A stretch of DNA of 64,000 nt from Thereva unica (Eukaryota > Arthropoda > Insecta > Diptera > Therevidae): NCBI GenBank assembly GCA_949987705.1, contig OX465286.1:3201445-3265444 (forward strand), in the 5' to 3' direction. Position 1 is the stretch's first letter; every line of letters begins with the position of its first letter. Made by a program: the position numbers and the translations under genes. Positions 56,387 to 64,000 of the stretch are shown in pieces. The notes below the pieces were generated by a model. It was not told the DNA's origin, did not search any database, and saw only the letters and a list, made by a program, of their open reading frames with translations.

Positions 56387-58029
56387 TAAAGCCGATAGAA
56401 AGTAGCTTCTATCCTCGACCAGGACCTTTTCAATAACCCAGGGCCGGCCAAAAAAATATCTCGATGATGAAAAGGGATGATGAATAATCCAAAATAAAAA
56501 GTTTAAGAAGTGTCGATCTAAACTATATTGAATAACATCGAGAACTAATAATAACCATTGATCTGAACATTCTAAACATTCTAAATGTGTGGTTTATCTC
56601 TCTCCATTTTTTTTAATCAATGAAAATCAATCTCAATTTCTATTCTATGATTATAATTTGATGCTTCTGTTGCCTCTGCCAATGTGCGGCGACATGACAC
56701 AAAACGATGATAAATCAGCGATGGCACATGCCACTGACCCCATCCGTATACACGATTTATGCAGCTACCATCAATCGCAAAAATCCTATTCAAAAAGGTG
56801 TCATCTATGCCGATAGCAAAAAAGAAAAAGGATGGAATGAAACTTTTTAGGCGTTTTCTATGGCAATTTTTGATGATTACTTAGTGGTCGGTTGTTAGAT
56901 AGACAAATCGTTTTATTTTTCGTAGAAGTTTGTGTGTATGTACGTGTGTGAGCTTTTTGTGGTTGTATATAAATGAAGGAACAACAACAACAAAAAAGGA
57001 AATGTATTTGCAGCTCAATCTCTTGTGCAAATTGTGACTATAATAGAAGCGGATATTCACGCTGTTTAAGGCCGCGCGCGAATCTAATGGATATCGCGCA
57101 TCTATAATGCATTATGTATAGATGCATAATATGCACAAGACTTATATATATAAATGCGCATGCATGCATAGATGGAAGGATATTGTCAAAATGTCAGATC
57201 TTCCAATTATAGAACTCTTTGAAATGTAATTTGTTTCCCTTTCTCTTTGGCCTTTTGCTTCTATTCTTTACTATCTTTGTGCATAATTTTTCCCTCTTTC
57301 TCTATCTATCTATATATGTATGTGTGTGTGTGTGTTTGTGCTTGGCTGTTTTTGTGTCCGCGGCGGATGGATGGGATATAAAGCGAGATTTCTGGTTTAT
57401 GGTTTTCTCCATGACTCTTAATCCTTTGTTTTTTTATTGCAATATTTTTCTTTCTCTATTTACTTTTTTACTTTTTTTTTATATATTTTTTTATGTTGTT
57501 GTGATTTCATTTTGTAAGATGTCCATTCTGCTGTTTCTGCCACAGGTCTTTGGAAAGGTATGCACAGAGCATTTTCATTACTATTTGTGCTGTCATTCTA
57601 CTTTACTATTTGAATCTGTCCTCAATTCTGTTATTCTTTTTTTTATTTATTTTTTTTTTCTTAAAAAAAAATACTGTCGATTTTCTTATTCCCTTCGAAT
57701 GTTTGATTTCTATACAAATCGTTTGATTGAAATTAAAATGAAAAATCTCCCCTTATGGAGGGAACATACGTACATACATAACATACATATGTATATGCAC
57801 CCCTAAAAGAGACCAATAAAAATATATACTATATATAATAAATAACTACTCCAAAGTGACATTTTTTCCCCGTTTTCTGTTTACTATTGAAATAATTTTT
57901 CCTTACGTGACTTTGTAGTTTTGCCGACTTTATATATATAGAAATTCTGTGATTAGATCTTGTGTTGTTATTTCATGGAATAAGAAAGAGTTTACTAGGC
58001 GCGACTGTTGAACAAGTTTTAATAAAAAT
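56387..58029. other. AT-rich DNA beside the satellite, no supported gene
   Basis: CCCAGGGCCGGCC at about 56438-56450 resembles a hAT-like end but has no visible partner. GTATGTGTGTGTGTGTGTGTTTGTG lies near 57317, after a CTATCTATCTATATATG tract. A 195-codon ORF at 57219-57806 is phenylalanine-, leucine- and tyrosine-rich because of T-rich DNA. A 12-base exon-like interval at about 57547-57558 (TTTCTGCCACAG before, GTATGC after) is too short to support. Confidence 0.45.
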
Positions 58030-58095
58030 TACTCCTAAAAATATACAAACGAAAAAACTAACCGACCGGTCCACAGCGATGCTACATCTTTTTAA
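58030..58095 (+). repeat. CCTAAAAGTATGC-family repeat, copy 2
   Basis: CTCCTAAAAATATACAAACG, then AAAAAACTAACCGACCGGTC and CACAGCGATGCTACATC repeat the arrangement at 13061-13175 and 59278-59335. Shared order over about 65 bases supports a common origin. The class is unknown. Confidence 0.6.
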
Positions 58096-59277
58096 CAAAT
58101 AATATTCCTTCACACCCGGGGATTACCAAAAACTTTCAGCTCGATGATTAACATCTTCTACATCGTAATGAGCTTATGAAACCCCAAAAAAACCAAGCTT
58201 AATTCTCACTAAATACTTATACACAGATATGTATAATAAATCATTATTAATTAATAAAGTAACGTGGGAGAACAGGCGAGGTCGGGTGGATATCGATTAT
58301 ATTGCTGCAGCCTGAACTGTGGAAGCTGGCAAATAATAATTATTAAATAACTTTTGGTAATATTTAATACAAGTGTAATATCTGCCATTGCTGCTGCATT
58401 AATTGGGTGAGGGCGGTGCTCGAAAATTAAAAAAAAACCCGGGGGATGTTTTCTTGTATTATTTATTTACGGGATTGAATACAAGAAAAAAAGAGCAACG
58501 CCAATAATAAATTATATTAAAATCAATGCATAGCATAAATGGTGGAGACAACGGGGACAAGGAACGTTACCGCCCTTCATAACTATAGTTTTGGCATAAA
58601 TATACATAAAAATCAGCACACATAAATTAATTTATTGAAGAAGTGATAATCCATATTGCAGTGTCCTGGATTTTGTAATAACGTGATAATTTTTTAAGGG
58701 AGTATGGATAGCGGGTGGATCCTTTGCTCATATTGGTCCTCTTCTGTTTCGGGCAGTACGAATTCGGATAAGTTTTTCCGGAGGGGATTGTTAAAGCGTT
58801 TTCCAGGGCCATTCCCTTGGAGAGGCCTTCTCCCTGTACTTCTTTAAAGCCCTCTTTGGCGATTGGCAACTCAAATCACGGTCCATATATTCGAAGGGTC
58901 CTGGCAAATGTTATAGCTCTGGACATAATCGAGCATACATTGACCGAGTCTGCGCTGCAGATGGATTCTGCGTCCGACTACCATATTAGCCAGCACTCCT
59001 GGCACAGGCATCTCCTTGCCAGAAGTCTGTTTCAGGTCGCCCCTACGAGGAGAGTGTAGTTCATCAGAAGCTAAAGCAAGAAGAATCCTAAAGAAATGAA
59101 GCAAGGCTTAGAAATTAGCAGATAGATCAAGTATGATCTAGCCTACGACGCATACTGAAAAGGCCTTCGCGCGGGAGAATGGACACACAAAATATGTGGT
59201 TTTAGTGAGGGTTTCGCGAGTCACACATCAAAAGTCACAGTCAAACTAAACATATATAAGAAAATTTATTTTTGTTG
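58096..59277. other. Non-coding DNA with a GC-richer ORF-like interval
   Basis: The stretch 58680-59105 is less AT-rich, with overlapping ORFs on both strands, and looks like old mobile-element DNA, but no motif could be named with confidence. GCGAGTCACACATCAAAAGT at about 59217 matches the AGTCACAA repeat family. The rest is AT-rich. Confidence 0.4.
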
Positions 59278-59335
59278 TTCCTAAAAGTATGCATACAAAA
59301 AATTACCGGACCACAGAGACGTTACGTTGCTAATA
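59278..59335 (+). repeat. CCTAAAAGTATGC-family repeat, copy 3
   Basis: TCCTAAAAGTATGCATACAA, then AAAATTACCGGACCACAGAG and ACGTTACGTTGC, is the third copy of the small repeat. The ACCGG-CCACAG-GA core is the best conserved part. A partial fourth match (ACCGGTGCACAGAGACGCTA) lies at about 27335. Confidence 0.6.
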
Positions 59336-62128
59336 TAGCAGATTTTCTTAAATTATATGTTTTCTATAAGTAAAATCAATCAAGAGGTTTATTTATCGTG
59401 TTTGTATAACAAAAAAAAAATTACATATACACGAAATAATTCAGATTTTGCATAAAGGATACGAATAAATTTATACAAGTTCAATTACAATACGTAAAAG
59501 CTGCAAATAATTCGTCCCCTCTGCCATTGCTTTTCACCTCTCAACGCTTATCCTTTTAACCACCAATCCCTTTTCCTAGGATCACCTACAACCTGGTCCG
59601 ACCAGGAACCCCTGCCCACCTCCACCACCACCACACCAACCCCCGTATTATCTAGCCGGGCCCAACCCACTATCGTTCCTGCATGGATTCCTCTTTCAAA
59701 TCCAATTATTGCACGGATATGATATTATTTCTTAAACAGGTAAACACATATATCACATAAATAAGGACATCAAAGAATTGATATTCATTCACCGAATACG
59801 GTATATTATGGTAGAGCTGATCCATTTTGGGAAAACATCATGCTAGATGTAAGTGTATTAAACATCTAAAAGCTGTTATTGCACACACAATATGACGAAT
59901 GATTTATAAGCAAAGTGTACATACACTAGAGGGAATTGTTGGGCTGGGTTTTTGGGGCTTTGGGGGGGAGGTCGATGGGGGCAAAGTTAAGTAGGCGCAG
60001 AGGAGAAATGGTTTTGCTAAAGGGGAGGATTTATTGTGTATGCTCAGTTGTAAATACCACATATTCTGGGTAAAAGGGGTTTATTAATTAACATATATTC
60101 CTCTGTTCCATGCCTGGCCCATGGTCTCTATAATATACTAATCTAGATATTTATTTGTGCGCTTTTGTATATGTTTGTACATATGTACATATATAAGCGC
60201 ATGTTGTTATTATTATTATAGACAAGGCGGCATACAGATCGGGTTTATTCAATAACAAAGTTACATCCGAATGCCTGATATAATGATGGGTCAGTGTGTA
60301 GCTACCTTTAGATAGAGATAGATAATGGGGCAACCAAGCGTAACCTAATTTTAACATACAAAAGTAGATTGTCTATAAATTATGCACATGTTTGTATACA
60401 TATGTACATACATTCGGTAATATTATTGTTCTGAATTGAAAGCGAAAAGGGTTATGTAATATGGATTAATATTATTTATAGACAGAGGGAGAGAGAGACA
60501 CGATTTCAGGATGTGGGAGTGAGAAGAGTATTCACAGTATTTTTTTTTACTTCAATTAAACAGTCAAACATAAGTAAATACATAGTGTAATAAGTAGTGA
60601 GTTTAATGGCGCAGTTTACATCTTGCTCAGTCTTTATCTATTTCAATAGTTATGTGAGCAATCCATATGGTGAACACTGCGGTCAGGTTAGGCCTACTGT
60701 GTAAATGCCCCATTAATGTCGACCCTCTGGACGACTTGGGCATATAGCCATAGTGGATTTGCTGATGGAGTATAGTCCACTTAAGAGTGTCCCAGTTCAG
60801 TCTGTTGTTCAACTGCTCAGCCTTACAATAAGGCAATTTTTGAAGCTTGTATGGTTCACAACCTACCTCCAAAAAACCAAATATACATGGGCTTTGGTGA
60901 GTCTGGTCAGGCTCTGGCTTGATCATTAGCTAATGTAACTAACTTTATCAACAGACGCATCCAACTAATTCTTGAATGGGGTCACCAAAATGGGGCACCC
61001 AAACGATATTCTTGATAACTCAGTGATTTGTGTGAATCGAATCGCTAATCAATCACTATGCCTGATGGATAGATCTGGGAACCATAGAACCAAGGATCTT
61101 CAATAAAATAATCACATGCTTCAAATGATCTAACAAGCATTACAACGCCTAAATACAAAATACAACATCTAAATTCGTCCCGGACTCGAATACAATAAAT
61201 GATTGACAGCACAGGCGTAGCTTTACTGAGACACACCGCAATATTTGTCGGGCAGTACCATCCCTCTTACAACATAAAGCACTTTTTTTCGTGCATTCAA
61301 CGATCTAAAAAGTTACGATGTTAATGATATGGGTGACCCCACAATAACACACTTTAAGCGTGTTGAAATAACACATTTCCAAAAGGCATTCATAATAAAT
61401 ATTTTCTAAAAGAAATTTTTATTTATTATATTTTATTTTTATTTTAATGAAAAAAAAAATAAATTCCTTCCATCACACACAGCAATAATGTGTCCAGTAT
61501 TTCAGTTTCCTTGATATTTTCTTCTCTCTTCCTGCACAGAGCCGCGCGCGTACAGCACATACAATAATCACCGCCTAAGATGTAACAACGTAACCCTGTC
61601 GACAGAAAATCATTTTATCTGCAACATAGCACGATGTTGGCTATGTCCCAAGAATTGATAGATCGCTCTAAACCGGCGACCGGAAACCCAGGGAACAGGT
61701 GCTTCTTCCAAATGAAATGCACCGAGAGCGCGCACACAATTTTTTTTTGTTTTTTAATTTTTTTTTGCATAAATACGCGATATATGTATATCCATAACAC
61801 GCAGGAATTCATATATTAGTTGCATACACTTAGATAGATAGATAAAGGGATAGATGGATGGATAGATAGATATAAGTACCAACAACAACAAATTAACCAA
61901 TCGTTCGCTGAACGGATGGGATTTCAGTACAACAGTACTACAAAAAAATACAAAATTTCCCCTGTCCAACCCCATTTCTCACCCACCTGCCCCTCCCAAA
62001 AAAAAATTGCACAACGATATAGTGTACGTTTGTTTTTGGTACGGAGGGGGGAGGTGTGCTTGAGGTCGGTGGAGCGGGGGAGATTGGTTGAATATTTTTG
62101 TATAGATGCGAAAACCCCTTCTACTGCA
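59336..62128. other. AT-rich DNA with tetranucleotide repeats, no supported gene
   Basis: GTACATATGTACATATATAA lies near 60178, and a TAGATAGATAGATA plus GATGGATGGATAG tract at about 61832-61872. T runs lie near 61740-61765. The stretch 59590-59650 is C-rich. ORFs here have no recognisable motif. Confidence 0.45.
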
Positions 62129-62210
62129 TCTCCCAGTACATCGCCTTCCCCTCCTGTCCCCCACCCGCGTCTCCCAGTATATCGCCCTCCCCTCCTGTCC
62201 CCCACCCGTC
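62129..62210 (+). repeat. 41-bp tandem duplication, CT-rich
   Basis: TCTCCCAGTACATCGCCTTC, continuing CCCTCCTGTCCCCCACCCG, spans 62129-62169, and the same text with three to four changes spans 62170-62210. The duplication overlaps short ORFs on both strands, but 41 is not a multiple of three. Confidence 0.85.
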
Positions 62211-63884
62211 AGCCTTGTTCCACCTTCTTAAAAATGAAGTAAATCTAAGGAGATGTACAAAACGAAAATAATAAAAAAAAATATTAACATAAATAAAAGG
62301 ACGCAAACCAGAAACGCATCCGCAATGCGCATCCGAAACGCAGCAACAGATATGCACTTGATGCGTCCGAATTGCACAGAATTTCTCGAGGATGAGCCGT
62401 GCGCGGACCATTTCATGTTCACATTCTGGTGTATTTTTTTTCGTTTTTTGATTTTATTTTATTTTTCATTAATCTTTTAGGTGACAATTATGTACGTCAC
62501 AACATGTGCGCAGTCATATATAGCTGGGTGCGCGCAGAGATATTCGTAATAAGCCGCGCGCGCACATCTATGCCACACAAACTTCACAATTTTATCTCTC
62601 TCATTGCCGGTGTGTATTGGCACTCTTCACAAGGGTTAAAATGATGGTAAATCAGTGTCTTTGCAGCATTGCGAATAGAGACGGCGGCGCGGCGGGCTGA
62701 ATGCGGGGCGCGTAACAACAACAAAAATAACGCAAAAAAAATAAAACATACATATGCTATGGAATTTGTTGCGCGCATATTTTCAACTGAAGGAAGTAAG
62801 ATGAAAGAGGTGGGGTCATAATTGACGCACAATAATTATAGATGACCGGACGTGTGCTACCAATACCTTTGAGGAGGGGAGAATCTATATCTCTAGAACA
62901 ACCAAATATCGCGCTAAGTAAATACACACAACATATAAGGGGGGCTACTTATGTTTTACTCTATTTTTTTATGACTTATGTTGAAGCATCTTGATATAGG
63001 TAAGAATATTTTTGCGTAAGGAATCACACTATAAAGATATATGACAAAAACAACTATACCATGGATAATCTTCTCTATTTTAGCGGACTTCATAAGATAT
63101 TTGGAATATATACGACACACACACATATGCATACACAAAAATACCGAAGGAGTTGGAGGGATGTGTCTATATTTTAAAAATCACTTTTAGAATACTTATT
63201 TTTGGATACATATGCTGCGATTGGGGAGATATACATTAGAAATTAGCATTTTAGGTGGACACAATGTTTTAACACAGCCGGATTTTGAAGATATTAATCA
63301 AAATCTGTAATGAAAAATTAACATGGTTTTTTGATTTGGTATTTTTGAAAATATATATATGAACATATGCACTATAGATCCGTGGCTATACATCGTACAC
63401 ATGTGTTGTTTAAAGCTCTCAATAGTTGTATATATATGCTAAACTAAATTGACATTTTCTTTGAAGTAATGACAAATGGATAAATGGAAATGTTCCATAT
63501 TAATTTTCTGCCCCCTCTTTCCTTTTTTTTTATTAATTTAATAGAGTGGTAAATAATTTGTAACAAGAATGAGAATACATTGTTGTGCCTATACTCATGA
63601 AAGAGGCCGTGGCGAGGCGGTCGCTTGCGAGAGAATTTCTCATATATATGTATTTAATTTCTCCGCCCCGCCTGCGCCAAAGATTGGGTAAGGTTGTTCC
63701 ACAGTCGGTCTTCACTACGCGAACAAGGGTTTGATACTGCTGGGTGGATAAGGATGTTGTTCATCCATCAAATGCTTACCGGCAGATTTGGGTGCTTGAA
63801 CCTGGGCAACGTAATAGAGGTACCCCGGAAGGAGGAGTACTTTCCCCTCTTCTATGGGTCGTGACTGTGTACCAGAGGGTCGAG
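62211..63884. other. AT-rich DNA, no supported gene
   Basis: GCGCGCGC words occur near 62552, and ACACACACACATATGC near 63114. On the minus strand at about 63690-63718, CGACTGTGGAACAACCTTACC matches the RLWNNL signature bases of the jockey-like 3' ends, so a short reverse-strand remnant may be present. The remaining sequence is simple. Confidence 0.4.
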
Positions 63885-64000
63885 TAGGAGGAGGGGTCTT
63901 TTCACCGGAGCTTGGGATTAAAGTCTACTTCCGACTACCTGATCATTACAGTGTATTCCAAGCAGAGGTTTTAGTCATACATGAAGCTGTACTGCTCAGG
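63885..64000 (+). mobile_element. LINE RNase H domain fragment, cut by the window edge
   Basis: From about 63894 the frame reads GGVFSPELGIKVYFRLPDHY, then SVFQAEVLVIHEAVLLR to the last base. This matches the 'GAGV---L----Y-L-----VFQAEV-AI--A' core of the RNase H domain found in I-group and some other LINEs, where it degrades the RNA strand of the RNA/DNA hybrid. The E in FQAE is a catalytic acidic residue of this family. Just upstream, in a shifted frame, FYGS is a damaged match to the 'YTDGS' start, and the first catalytic aspartate seems lost. The element continues beyond 64000. Confidence 0.75.

Noticed and set aside
57547..57558. 12-nt microexon between CTGCCACAG and GTATGC
   Set aside because: It is too short to distinguish from chance splice-like words in pyrimidine-rich DNA.
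57219..57806. 195-codon ORF, one of the longest in the window
   Set aside because: It is built from T-rich DNA and is dominated by F, L, Y, I and C. It crosses a GT microsatellite and T runs and has no domain pattern.
58627..59104. Overlapping ORFs on both strands that resemble transposon protein
   Set aside because: No conserved motif could be placed with confidence, so only the base-composition difference is reported.

Overview
This is eukaryotic, AT-rich, largely non-coding DNA. It is most probably from an arthropod, and an insect fits best. The evidence is the set of non-LTR retrotransposon remnants (R1-like, jockey-like and RTE-like), 5S-rRNA-derived and tRNA-derived SINE-like sequences, TA-flanked MITEs, and long T/A-rich tracts with many CA, GT, TA and CAA/CAG microsatellites. 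No bacterial gene, operon, CRISPR array or intact protein-coding gene was found. Most ORFs are chance readings of low-complexity DNA or sit in decayed transposons. The window is probably an intergenic block or the interior of a very large intron. The only host-exon candidate is a 49-nt interval at 47745-47793 with good splice-site context, and it is tentative.

Layout. 1-4120: decayed R1-like LINE pieces, a jockey-like 3' end and a 5S-derived SINE. 4121-10338: AT-rich filler with trinucleotide clusters, a second 5S-SINE and a hAT-like repeat. 10339-11080: a reverse-strand 5S-SINE and a second R1-like C-terminus. 11081-20640: mostly unassigned, with a 225-bp MITE, a foldback element and a 72-bp tandem repeat. 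20650-21905: the clearest transposon gene, an RTE-type LINE with readable endonuclease end and reverse-transcriptase start. 22840-25665: reverse-strand LINE and two jockey-like 3' ends. 27487-27562: a tRNA-like SINE head. 28031-32710: an inverted repeat, simple sequence and a MITE nested in a LINE 3' end, whose empty-site relative lies near 45470. 34689-35430: two close hairpins and a second hAT-like repeat. 36660-42850: three loci of a 32-bp minisatellite, one 5S-SINE and two reverse-strand LINE pieces. 44310-50870: AGTCACAA repeats, a jockey-like 3' end, the candidate exon, an R1-like RT fragment and the fifth 5S-SINE. 52790-56386: a 3.6-kb satellite built of alternating 84-bp and 80-bp monomers with higher-order structure. 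56387-64000: simple-sequence DNA ending in a LINE RNase H fragment cut by the window edge.

The parts do not form a pathway. They record successive insertions: LINE 3' ends, SINEs probably mobilised by LINEs, MITEs landing in older LINE copies, and local tandem amplification. The most notable items are the two-monomer satellite, the five-copy 5S-derived SINE family and the MITE with its paralogous empty site.
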